Origin: Candidatus Blackburnbacteria bacterium RIFCSPHIGHO2_12_FULL_44_25
GTDB taxonomy: Bacteria > Patescibacteriota > Microgenomatia > UBA8517 > UBA10165
NCBI GenBank assembly: GCA_001816455.1
Contig: MHCB01000006.1
Coordinates: 1 to 43,739, forward strand
Length of the DNA: 43,739 nt
Direction: 5' to 3'
This document shows positions 18,774 to 26,609 of this stretch, one piece after another. The notes below the pieces were generated by a model. It searched no databases and had not been told where the DNA came from. It saw only the letters and a program-made list of their open reading frames with translations. Made by a program: the position numbers and the translations under genes. Within the stretch, counting starts at the first letter, position 1, and each line of letters opens with the position of its first letter.

Positions 18774-19610
18774 TTATCTGCCCATTCGGGGGGTATAACT
18801 TAGGAAGTGGTTTATCGCTTCAATAAGAGCTTGGGGGGTTAATTCTGGAAACATTTCAGGTAGAAATTTAAATCTAGACTCTCCGGTTTGAAGAGGCATA
18901 AACCAGTTTGTGCGAGACAACTCATCTTCAGTTACCCCGGTTCTAATTACAAGGTCTGGAGATGCTTGTCCTGCTGTGTATAAGTAGTTTGCGATAATTG
19001 AAGGGTTTTTTATTAGCTCATTAGGCTCAAGATTTCCGTTGTTGATAGCTGAAGCAATTTTAATAATAGCCTGCGCGAGTTCTTCACGTCCTCCATAATT
19101 TATTGCTAGATTTATGGTATGTTTCGTGGCTTGTTTTGTCCATTCTTCTAGACTGGCTAGTGCGTCTGCTATGTCTGGCGGAATCCCAACTTTGCTTCCA
19201 ATATGTATCACACGTACATCGTCCTTTTTAAATTCTTCTAGCAAGGTTTGGTTTGTCAAATATGTTCTTGCAAGTTGGGTCATAAAGTTTATTTGAGCCT
19301 CTTCTCTTCCCCAATTTTCAGTTGACCAAAGCCAGTATGTACAGGTTGGAATACCCCAGACTCTGGCTGCTCTATCTATGGCAAGTACGGTTTCTACGCC
19401 TGCTAGGTGTGCCAGAAAAGGTGGTGCCACTCCTCGTTTTGTTGCAGCACGTCTGTTGCCGTCACAAATAACTGCCAGATGCCTTAGTGTATCTGGGTTT
19501 ATCCTTATCTCCGGAACAGATGTCCATCGACTATGTATTTCCGTCAGCCACTGGTCGACAGCCGAAATATGTTCTGTGTTTATTGAGCCTTTTAACTCTG
19601 GGGGGTACAT
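18774..19610 (-). CDS. uppS: cis-prenyltransferase (undecaprenyl diphosphate synthase-like)
   Basis: LAVICDGNRRAATKRG, HLAGVETVLAI, WSTENWGREEAQINFMTQLA, LAINYGGREELAQAI, PDLVIRTG. Confidence 0.85.
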   Translation of the reverse strand: MYPPELKGSINTEHISAVDQWLTEIHSRWTSVPEIRINPDTLRHLAVICDGNRRAATKRGVAPPFLAHLAGVETVLAIDRAARVWGIPTCTYWLWSTENWGREEAQINFMTQLARTYLTNQTLLEEFKKDDVRVIHIGSKVGIPPDIADALASLEEWTKQATKHTINLAINYGGREELAQAIIKIASAINNGNLEPNELIKNPSIIANYLYTAGQASPDLVIRTGVTEDELSRTNWFMPLQTGESRFKFLPEMFPELTPQALIEAINHFLSYTPRMGR

Positions 19611-19616
19611 TTTAGG

Positions 19617-20186
19617 TTAAAATTTTCTTTCTCTGCTTGAGGTTGGTGCCAACTCTGATTCAAGTTTTCTTGTTAAGAGTGCTATTGTGTGGTCGAGCGG
19701 GCCGTTGTTTTCTATATGAAAATGGGCCTTGGTTATCAATTCCATCATTCCTGCTGCAAGTTTTAGTCCATCAATAAATTCCATCTCTTTTGTTGCCTGT
19801 TCTGCGGGCGTGCCTTCCCGATCTGTAACTCTTTGTCGTCTATTTGCTTCGGTTGTGTGAATGTGGATTACAAAAACTCTGCTCTCTGGAAAAGCGGTTT
19901 CAAGATGGGTTAGAAAGTTGGGGTCGTAACAACCGTCTATTATAAAGCCTGGTTGGGCAACTTGTTCTTGGATAAGCTCAACTGTTCTTTGAGCTGCTCG
20001 GTCCCTTACACCAGAGGTCCCGATAGTTTCCATCCAATCTCGTGTTCTTTGATACCCTGCTTGTTTTGTAAGCTCTGCGGTGATTTTTCTTTCTTCAATA
20101 ACTGACAGTTTTAGTGCCTGACTGATTGCCTTAGTGATAGTTGACTTGCCAGCCCCAGAAAAGCCAGTGAAGATAAATAAGATCAT
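19617..20186 (-). CDS. P-loop kinase (adenylate/nucleotide-kinase-like)
   Basis: FTGFSGAGKSTITKAI Walker A, GFIIDGCYDPNFL, R..Q RVTDRE. Confidence 0.75.
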   Translation of the reverse strand: MILFIFTGFSGAGKSTITKAISQALKLSVIEERKITAELTKQAGYQRTRDWMETIGTSGVRDRAAQRTVELIQEQVAQPGFIIDGCYDPNFLTHLETAFPESRVFVIHIHTTEANRRQRVTDREGTPAEQATKEMEFIDGLKLAAGMMELITKAHFHIENNGPLDHTIALLTRKLESELAPTSSRERKF

Positions 20187-20638
20187 TAAGGAATTGCTGG
20201 TAGGGACTTAACAAGCTCTTTGGTTCCGGGGACGAGATTTTTTATTCTTCCTAGATCTTTAAGTTTTATCCATTTATATTCATTGTGTTCTGACGATAAG
20301 GTAATCTTGCCAATTAGTTTAGAAGTTATTATTATTCTTAGGAGATGGAATTTCTTTCCTGCAAACGGGTAGATTAATGAGAGTGCATGTACAATCTTGG
20401 GCCTTGATGGTTTACAGCCAAGCTCTTCTGTTATTTCCCTTTTGAATGTCTCCAGGGGTTGTTCGCCAAACTCTATTTTGCCTTCCGGTAGCTGCCAAAA
20501 GTCGGGGAATGTTTTACTGCTTGTGCTTCTGCGGACAACGAGTATCTCGTTCCTAGGCTTAATTATTACACCAGTTACTAAAACTATAAAATCTTTGAAA
20601 TGGGCTATTGCTGGTTTTTTTGTAGTTTTACTTGGCAT
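20186..20638 (-). CDS. NUDIX hydrolase
   Basis: Nudix box GKIEFGEQPLETFKREITEELG. Confidence 0.9.
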   Translation of the reverse strand: MPSKTTKKPAIAHFKDFIVLVTGVIIKPRNEILVVRRSTSSKTFPDFWQLPEGKIEFGEQPLETFKREITEELGCKPSRPKIVHALSLIYPFAGKKFHLLRIIITSKLIGKITLSSEHNEYKWIKLKDLGRIKNLVPGTKELVKSLPAIP

Positions 20639-21521
20639 TTTTCAGACTATTTTCTACCTGGTTTACCACATCTTCTACGTTTTTTAGGAGAGACTTTGTG
20701 AATTTCCACTCTTTATTAACACTGTGAGTTGCTGTTTTTATGTTTTTTCTTGCCTGGTTGATTGATTTTGTGAAAGGATTTCCTTCAAGCAATGGAAAGG
20801 AGTGGTAACCCGATTTCCTGTCCTCCTCGACCTCTATTATATCGTCTATCAATTGAAGGGCTAAGGCGTAATGAGTCGCGAACTTTGTGAGTTTCTTTCG
20901 CAGGTCGTTCCTTCCGCAAAATTCTAGTGCGGTATGAGAACCTATTTTAATAAGTTCCGCCCCATCTGCGACCCCTTTTTTATAGTCTAAGAAATTTTTA
21001 GGAGATTTTTTCCATAAAAGTTCAACTCTTTTTTGTTGTAAAAAATGATTTCTATTTACTATGTCTATTAGGATCTTGGCTATATTTTTGTACCCATTTT
21101 CGATAAGATTTTTGATAGCTTCCAGAGAAGCAATGTTGCCGGCGTATATCAATGCTGCAAGATCACTTTGATCGTTTGGTGTTTCATCCACAGCATCGTC
21201 ATGACTTGAGATTTGGAGAGAAATTGTGCCAATGCTGGATAGAATGGTCTCCGGGCATTTTTTTCCAAGGTCTAGGCATAGATAATCACAAACCGCTATC
21301 GGACCAATTGCGATTATTTTGCGATGCAGTGTATCGAATACTTGCGACAGATTCCTGTTCTTATATTTTCTCTTAAGAGCATGTTCTTGCCGGGTTAGTA
21401 TGTCTGTGTATTTTTTGATTCTATGGGGTATCAGGGGAATTAATAAGCCAGAGGAGTGGATCTTGGCAGATGGAATGTTGCCTACTTTATTCACTTGTCT
21501 GGGATAGTATACCAGACGCAC
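20628..21521 (-). CDS. trans-isoprenyl diphosphate synthase-like protein
   Basis: First Asp-rich motif SSHDDAVDE and second LQLIDDIIEVEEDRKSG; all-alpha protein. Confidence 0.75.
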   Translation of the reverse strand: MRLVYYPRQVNKVGNIPSAKIHSSGLLIPLIPHRIKKYTDILTRQEHALKRKYKNRNLSQVFDTLHRKIIAIGPIAVCDYLCLDLGKKCPETILSSIGTISLQISSHDDAVDETPNDQSDLAALIYAGNIASLEAIKNLIENGYKNIAKILIDIVNRNHFLQQKRVELLWKKSPKNFLDYKKGVADGAELIKIGSHTALEFCGRNDLRKKLTKFATHYALALQLIDDIIEVEEDRKSGYHSFPLLEGNPFTKSINQARKNIKTATHSVNKEWKFTKSLLKNVEDVVNQVENSLKNAK

Positions 21522-21563
21522 TGCATGCCTGCTGCGTAGTTTGCGGCTTCTGGTTAACCAGAC

Positions 21564-21585
21564 CGCACTTCCGATGTGTGATGTT
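21564..21585. repeat. Palindromic repeat copy A (cgcacttccgatgtgtgatgtt)
   Basis: Shares CACTTCCGATGTGTGATGT with copies at 23195 and 30981. Confidence 0.75.
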
Positions 21586-21623
21586 TGTTGGGAGACGAAT
21601 TTCTAACTTAGTGAATAGGATGA

Positions 21624-21812
21624 GCCGTTTCAAGATTTGATAATATTCCACAAAAAAGGTTTAATTTAGTACTCACAGGAGCACAAGATTCTTACTTATC
21701 CTGGGCTGCATACAGCTACAAAAAGAATAAGACTGAGATAATACACGAATCACTTAACAAACAAATGGAAAAAGACCAAGTTTACAAGAAATACTTATCT
21801 AGACAGTCTTAA
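21624..21812 (+). pseudogene. Orphan start-less reading frame just upstream of NUDIX gene
   Basis: 62-codon open frame ...RFDNIPQKRFNLVLTGAQDSYLSWAAYSYKKNKTEIIHESLNKQMEKDQVYKKYLSRQS* without a canonical early start; possible gene remnant. Confidence 0.3.
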
Positions 21813-21815
21813 TTT

Positions 21816-22271
21816 ATGGACGCATATGTAGGTGTAGTTCTAATTGACGCCAAAGAGCGTGTCTTTCTTATTAAGGAAGATGACAAGAATCATATCTCAA
21901 GGGGTAGATGGAATCTTCCTGGCGGCTCTGTTGACAGAAACGAATCTTTACCCGAAGCGGCACTTAGAGAAACAAAAGAGGAAACGGGCTGCGATGTAAG
22001 AATAACTTCTTTGCTGGGTGTTTATGAGTGTAAAAAGAGTGACAAGAATTGGCTTTATGTCGTATTCGAAGCAAGATTGGCTAAAGAGAGAAGGGGTAGA
22101 CCCGTAGATCCAGAAGTTAAAGAGGGTAAGTGGTTTACAAAAAATGAATTTCTACACCTGGACTCTTCTCAAATAGTTCACCCTGATATGCAACTTGTTT
22201 ATAACGTGGCTATCGGGGAACGTGGCTTGGATATAAACTGCGTAAAATATATTAATTACGACGACCAATAA
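21816..22271 (+). CDS. NUDIX hydrolase
   Basis: Nudix box GGSVDRNESLPEAALRETKEETG. Confidence 0.92.
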   Translation: MDAYVGVVLIDAKERVFLIKEDDKNHISRGRWNLPGGSVDRNESLPEAALRETKEETGCDVRITSLLGVYECKKSDKNWLYVVFEARLAKERRGRPVDPEVKEGKWFTKNEFLHLDSSQIVHPDMQLVYNVAIGERGLDINCVKYINYDDQ

Positions 22272-22274
22272 GCT

Positions 22275-22337
22275 GGGGGAGGTTTGCCTGCTCCATACCT
22301 TATGTTAGAATCTCTATCTGTGTTTTGTCAAACAATT
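22275..22337 (-). repeat. Leaderless promoter/start cassette copy 2 (TTGACA-N18-TAACAT, then ATGGAGCAGGCAAACCT)
   Basis: Matches 18729 cassette through the -35/-10 and MEQANLPQ codons; reading frame stops soon after (MEQANLPQLIGRRN*). Confidence 0.7.
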
Positions 22338-23017
22338 TTTTCTTCGATTAGATGTTTGTTGTTCTCATAGTAATCTCTTATCCTTTCTATACCCGACCAC
22401 TCGGTTTCGCTGACATCTCTTTCCTCTTCACTTCTACTTTCATAATAGTAAACCTTGTCTATTGCATCTGACAGGGCACGGTTGAGATCGTGTTCCCACT
22501 CTGTCTCCATGTCCACAAACCTGTTGTGGCTATATAAATCAAAAGCTATGCCCTCTAAGTCACCTAGAGAAATTTTTCCGCCAAAAAAGTCTCTCAATAC
22601 CCTCAAGAATATATCTCTCGTTTTTTCCTCCCCAAGACCGTTCTTAGTAAAAGAGACCGTCTCTCGAAGGTATTCTAAAAATTTTTCTGATAAGGAAGTT
22701 TGATCTTTCATTTTTGAGTGTGGTGGGCAGCGGAGGCGATCACGATCCCTGTCGCCATGTAGCGACCCATGGGACCCAGACACCTCGCCAGTCCTGGAAT
22801 CGGTATCCCAGGAGAAGTGCCCACCGCCGTCAGACACTGACGTCGAATGATCTTTGCCCTTGCCGTCTTTGTCGAGGTCAACATGCCCGCGGTCCACATC
22901 ACCGAAATCAGAGCTATAGACATCTCCGCTTCGGTCGCCAGAGCTAGAGCCGTCGGAGTTGTCTGATCCGTTTGAGCCGTCTCGTTCTACCACTTGTGTG
23001 GCTCCTTCTACCAACAA
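22328..23017 (-). CDS. Hypothetical protein with low-complexity D/S/G/H-rich N-terminus (alternative start at 22711)
   Basis: SDNSDGSSSGDRSGDVYSSDFGDVDRGHVDLDKDGKGKD... followed by an ordinary helical domain starting MKDQTSLSEKFLEYL. Confidence 0.5.
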   Translation of the reverse strand: MLVEGATQVVERDGSNGSDNSDGSSSGDRSGDVYSSDFGDVDRGHVDLDKDGKGKDHSTSVSDGGGHFSWDTDSRTGEVSGSHGSLHGDRDRDRLRCPPHSKMKDQTSLSEKFLEYLRETVSFTKNGLGEEKTRDIFLRVLRDFFGGKISLGDLEGIAFDLYSHNRFVDMETEWEHDLNRALSDAIDKVYYYESRSEEERDVSETEWSGIERIRDYYENNKHLIEEKIV

Positions 23018-23111
23018 ACTAGGGACATCAACGTTTCAGCGCACAAACAAATCTCGTTTGAGGCCACCTCCTTATTAAAGTACTGGTTAATTGTAGCAAG
23101 CGGGATCAACC

Positions 23112-23187
23112 GAGGAGGGTTTTTGTTGGGGAAGGTTTGCCTGCTCCATACTTTATATTAGAAGTGCGTGTTGTTCTTTGTCAAATT
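23112..23187 (-). repeat. Leaderless promoter/start cassette copy 3 (TTGACA-N18-TAATAT, then ATGGAGCAGGCAAACCTTCCCCAACAAAAACCCTCCTC)
   Basis: Near-identical to 18692-18768; frame closes as MEQANLPQQKPSSVDPACYN*. Confidence 0.8.
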
Positions 23188-23194
23188 CCCTGTA

Positions 23195-23216
23195 TCACAC
23201 TTCCGATGTGTGATGT
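23195..23216. repeat. Palindromic repeat copy B (TCACACTTCCGATGTGTGATGT)
   Basis: Perfect TCACAC/GTGTGA inverted repeat, identical 21-bp core to copy C. Confidence 0.8.
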
Positions 23217-23300
23217 ATCCGTATAGTTCTGATGTACAGGCTGGACAATTTATGAGCAGAAAAAGTCCAATGCGGGCCTAATTTGTGATAATATTTGGTT

Positions 23301-23402
23301 ATGGAATATAAGAAAGACCCACACGGTAGACGGCTTATCGATCAAGGAGGGATTCGAGTCGAAAGGAAAGGATTTTTGGGGGAAATGGTAGTGTCTTGCT
23401 GA
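23301..23402 (+). CDS. Possible small ORF (33 aa)
   Basis: MEYKKDPHGRRLIDQGGIRVERKGFLGEMVVSC; GATAAT -10-like box 8 nt upstream of ATG. Confidence 0.3.
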   Translation: MEYKKDPHGRRLIDQGGIRVERKGFLGEMVVSC

Positions 23403-23420
23403 GAGCGAGCAATAGGAGAC

Positions 23421-24281
23421 ATGTCAAAATTACAAAAGAAAGTAAATGGTGGTGACTCTAAACTTGAAACGTTAATTTCTTCTTACCCTGGTCTGTTAAC
23501 CTATAAGGGTTTTTTATCTGATTTATATGATTTTTCTACAGAATCTTCTTTTGTAAGAGGTTTTTGGGTTCATGGGTCTCGTATTACTGGCTTTTACCAT
23601 GAATTTTCTGATCTAGATATAGCCTTTGTCTTGGATAGTGACAAATCCAAGGGGAAAATAAAAAACTACCTGTCCGGTAAAATTCACTACGATCCAAGTT
23701 TTCCAGAATACTTTCTAGACACTTTATGTGAATATTGGGAATTAAATGGTATAGAGGTTGGTGTTCACATTTATACCCTCAAAGAGGTAGGTGCCAAATT
23801 GTGTAGTTTAAACAGCTCTGTTGAATTTTTTGAGCGAACTCAGGCTTTTGTGGAACATGTTTTTCTTGAATCTCTTTTTTTGGTAGATAAGGGTATGGTT
23901 TTGAAAAAGTTCAAGGATAAGGCTTATAATTACCCGGAGGATATTCGCACTGAAATAATTGAACTTTACAAAAAGAGATTGGAGCAAAAATTTGTTTGGT
24001 GGCAGAAGCGCCCTATATGGAAAAGTGTTTTTGAAGAAATTACAGATTTGAAACTGATAATCGATGAGATATCTAAGTTACATTATGCAATTAATCGTAG
24101 ATATTATGTTTATGCTTTGAAGAGTTATGCAAAAGACTTAGAGACTTTAAAGCCAAATATTAAAGATGCAGTGTTTAGTATTTGTACTATAAATCCACAG
24201 AGTTTTGAAGGAAAGGACAAAAGGAAACTAATTATGCAAGTGTTCAGTAAATTAATGCGATATTATGATGAGTATAAGTAA
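23421..24281 (+). CDS. Nucleotidyltransferase-fold protein (pol-beta/aminoglycoside-NTase-like)
   Basis: FWVHGSRITGFYHEFSDLDIAFVLD = GS...G...SDxD motif. Confidence 0.75.
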   Translation: MSKLQKKVNGGDSKLETLISSYPGLLTYKGFLSDLYDFSTESSFVRGFWVHGSRITGFYHEFSDLDIAFVLDSDKSKGKIKNYLSGKIHYDPSFPEYFLDTLCEYWELNGIEVGVHIYTLKEVGAKLCSLNSSVEFFERTQAFVEHVFLESLFLVDKGMVLKKFKDKAYNYPEDIRTEIIELYKKRLEQKFVWWQKRPIWKSVFEEITDLKLIIDEISKLHYAINRRYYVYALKSYAKDLETLKPNIKDAVFSICTINPQSFEGKDKRKLIMQVFSKLMRYYDEYK

Positions 24282-24314
24282 AAAAGATTTTTAATGTAAA
24301 TTATTAGTTTGAAA

Positions 24315-25313
24315 ATGATTAAAATAGTTGACGTAACAATCCGCGATGGGGGTTATGAGAATAATTGGAATTTTTCGCTCAACTTCGTGGATTCTTTAAT
24401 AAGGGGTTTAGCCGAGGCTGGGATTGAATATATAGAAGTTGGGCATGGGTATGGGTTGGGGGGAGAAAGAGATTTTGGGGCTATGGCCCATACAGATAGA
24501 GAATATCTTGATTTAATAAACAAGATAAACATCAATGCCAAAATAGGAATGTTTGCAAATGTAAATATTTGCAAAGTTGATGATGTTAAACTGGCTGGAG
24601 AGTTTGGCCTTGACTTTTTAAGGGTTGGATTCATAGGATACAGAAGTCCCCATCCAATGTCGGGATTACCTCAGTTAGTTGGTGAGGCTAAAAGGCAAGG
24701 TATGTTTGTTTCAGTGAACATGGTGTTGTCAACTTTATATTCAGATAAAGATCTATTAGAAAATCTTAAATTCATTGAAGACCTGGGGTCAGATGTAATT
24801 TATTTGGTTGATAGTACGGGCGGTATGTTACCAAATGAGGTGACTAGAAAGATTGAACTCCTAAAAACTAATAGTAATATATTAGTGGGTTTCCATGGAC
24901 ATCAAAATTATGATTTGGCTGTGGCTAATTCACTGTCGGCTGTTAAAGCTGGTGCAGACTTTGTTGACGGAACACTGCTTGGTCTAGGTAGGGATCTTGG
25001 TAATGCTCAGCTTGAAATATTGATAAATGTACTTGAGGATTCTGGTTACAATCTGGAAATAGATTCCATGAAGCTTGTTGATCTAACCGATAGCGTGGTT
25101 TCATCTCTTTTTGAGAGGTCGCGAGGTGCACGGAAGCAAAATATATTGATGGCTAAATATGGAGTAATGAAACATTCCTTGGATCTTGCTTACAAAATTG
25201 CAGAAGAAAAGAAGGTGGATGTAAGAGAAGTGTTAGCCCTTATGAAAAACAAGAATATCCATTTTCCAACCTACGAGGAGGTTGTTGGTTATTTTGTTAG
25301 AGGAAACCGATGA
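24315..25313 (+). CDS. HMGL-like aldolase, 4-hydroxy-2-oxovalerate aldolase (DmpG/BphI/MhpE) type
   Basis: VDVTIRDGGYENNWNF, YIEVGHGYG, VDSTGGMLPNEV, VGFHGHQNYDLAVANSLSAVKAGADFVDGTLLGLGRDLGNAQLE. Confidence 0.82.
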   Translation: MIKIVDVTIRDGGYENNWNFSLNFVDSLIRGLAEAGIEYIEVGHGYGLGGERDFGAMAHTDREYLDLINKININAKIGMFANVNICKVDDVKLAGEFGLDFLRVGFIGYRSPHPMSGLPQLVGEAKRQGMFVSVNMVLSTLYSDKDLLENLKFIEDLGSDVIYLVDSTGGMLPNEVTRKIELLKTNSNILVGFHGHQNYDLAVANSLSAVKAGADFVDGTLLGLGRDLGNAQLEILINVLEDSGYNLEIDSMKLVDLTDSVVSSLFERSRGARKQNILMAKYGVMKHSLDLAYKIAEEKKVDVREVLALMKNKNIHFPTYEEVVGYFVRGNR

Positions 25314-26272
25314 AAGTTGTTGCTGTTGGAGGTTATATTTTTTTTAAGAAAGAGACTTATGCGAGACTTACAAAAGTTTCCGACTTCATGCATATTAAAG
25401 AGGAGCCTTCGGAAAAAGTTTTGGGGGACGCGGCCAAACAAGCTGATATTGTCGTAACTTACGGGAAAATCACCCCCTCGTTTATAAAAAAATATAGGCA
25501 CCTGAAAGCTATTATTGTATTGTCAACCGGAAAAGAAGACCTTGAAAGTGCAGAGATGTTAAATGCTGCTTCTGATTCGGATACTTTACTAATGTATACA
25601 CCGAAGTATTCAACGCAGTCTGTTGCTGAGTATACCTTAGCAGCACTGTTTTCCCTTCAAAGTAAAATATTGCTGGCTACAAGAGCCTCTTTTTTGGATC
25701 AGAGTTTTGGGGTGCTTGATTCTCAAAGGGTTTGTCTAACAAACAGTACAGTAGGAATTGTTGGTCTTGGACATATTGGTGCATATGTTGCAAACATATT
25801 GTCAAAACTAGACATAAACACTCTTGCATATACAAAGCACCCTGACGGCAAAAAACTTGATGATTATAGGGGATTTTTGACCTTTTCTCCCACTCTTGAG
25901 CATTTGTCATCTAACTCTAATTTTGTTGTGGTGACGTGCAGTTTAAACCCAGAAACTGTTGCTTTCCTCAATAAAACGTCCTTTTTTGATCATCTTAAAG
26001 CAGATGTTGGACTAATAAACACCGCTAGGGGAAGGATTTTCAATCCTGATGATTTATATAAATTTATTTCGGAAAAGAAGAAATCATGCCTTTTTGTAGA
26101 CGTTCTAGATTTCGATCTGGAAACTAACAACAAGCTGCGGCAGCTTCCCAATGTGTTTGTAACTCCACATATAGCTTTCAATAGTTTAGAAAGTCTTTAT
26201 AACTGCACAGATGTTGTTGTGGAAGACATTGGAAGTATATTAGCAGGCAAGCCTATTAACATTGTAAAATAG
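25310..26272 (+). CDS. D-isomer-specific 2-hydroxyacid dehydrogenase
   Basis: TVGIVGLGHIGAYVANILSKLDINTLAYTK, VGLINTARGRIFNPDDL, NVFVTPHIAFNSLES. Confidence 0.88.
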   Translation: MKVVAVGGYIFFKKETYARLTKVSDFMHIKEEPSEKVLGDAAKQADIVVTYGKITPSFIKKYRHLKAIIVLSTGKEDLESAEMLNAASDSDTLLMYTPKYSTQSVAEYTLAALFSLQSKILLATRASFLDQSFGVLDSQRVCLTNSTVGIVGLGHIGAYVANILSKLDINTLAYTKHPDGKKLDDYRGFLTFSPTLEHLSSNSNFVVVTCSLNPETVAFLNKTSFFDHLKADVGLINTARGRIFNPDDLYKFISEKKKSCLFVDVLDFDLETNNKLRQLPNVFVTPHIAFNSLESLYNCTDVVVEDIGSILAGKPINIVK

Positions 26273-26407
26273 ATGAGTGTCTTTGGTGGTCCGCCAAAAA
26301 TCCAGGTTGGGATGAGGCTTGATGTCAGGATTGAGTCGCTTCAACCGAATCGTCGGGACCCAACACGAAAGGATGTGAATCTTGAGTATGTTAGACATAT
26401 AAAATGA
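26273..26407 (+). CDS. Small ORF (44 aa) translationally coupled on both sides
   Basis: MSVFGGPPKIQVGMRLDVRIESLQPNRRDPTRKDVNLEYVRHIK*; starts right after upstream stop, ATGA overlap with next ORF. Confidence 0.4.
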   Translation: MSVFGGPPKIQVGMRLDVRIESLQPNRRDPTRKDVNLEYVRHIK

Positions 26408-26607
26408 ATCTCCCACGAGGGATAAAAAATGAAAGATTCAACACACGACTTTACGAAATGTTTATAAAAAAGATGGCCGACAGAAATATTTTATTCCCTC
26501 CTTTACCAACAGAAACAGTTTTCCTATCTCCAGTTCACGAGGAAATAATAGACGATATTGAAAGAGCATTAAAAACTACTTTGTCAGAAATGAGGGATGC
26601 AAAATAG
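26404..26607 (+). CDS. 67-aa ORF resembling the C-terminus of class-III aminotransferases (glutamate-1-semialdehyde aminomutase)
   Basis: LYEMFIKKMADRNILFPPLPTETVFLSPVHEEIIDDIERALKTTLSEM parallels FF..ML..GVYL.PS.FEA.F.S.AH...DI..T..A. Confidence 0.5.
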   Translation: MNLPRGIKNERFNTRLYEMFIKKMADRNILFPPLPTETVFLSPVHEEIIDDIERALKTTLSEMRDAK

Positions 26608-26609
26608 TT

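Noticed and set aside
22708-22947. 71-aa minus and 77-aa plus ORFs in the D/S/G-rich region
   Set aside because: Alternative frames of compositionally biased DNA.
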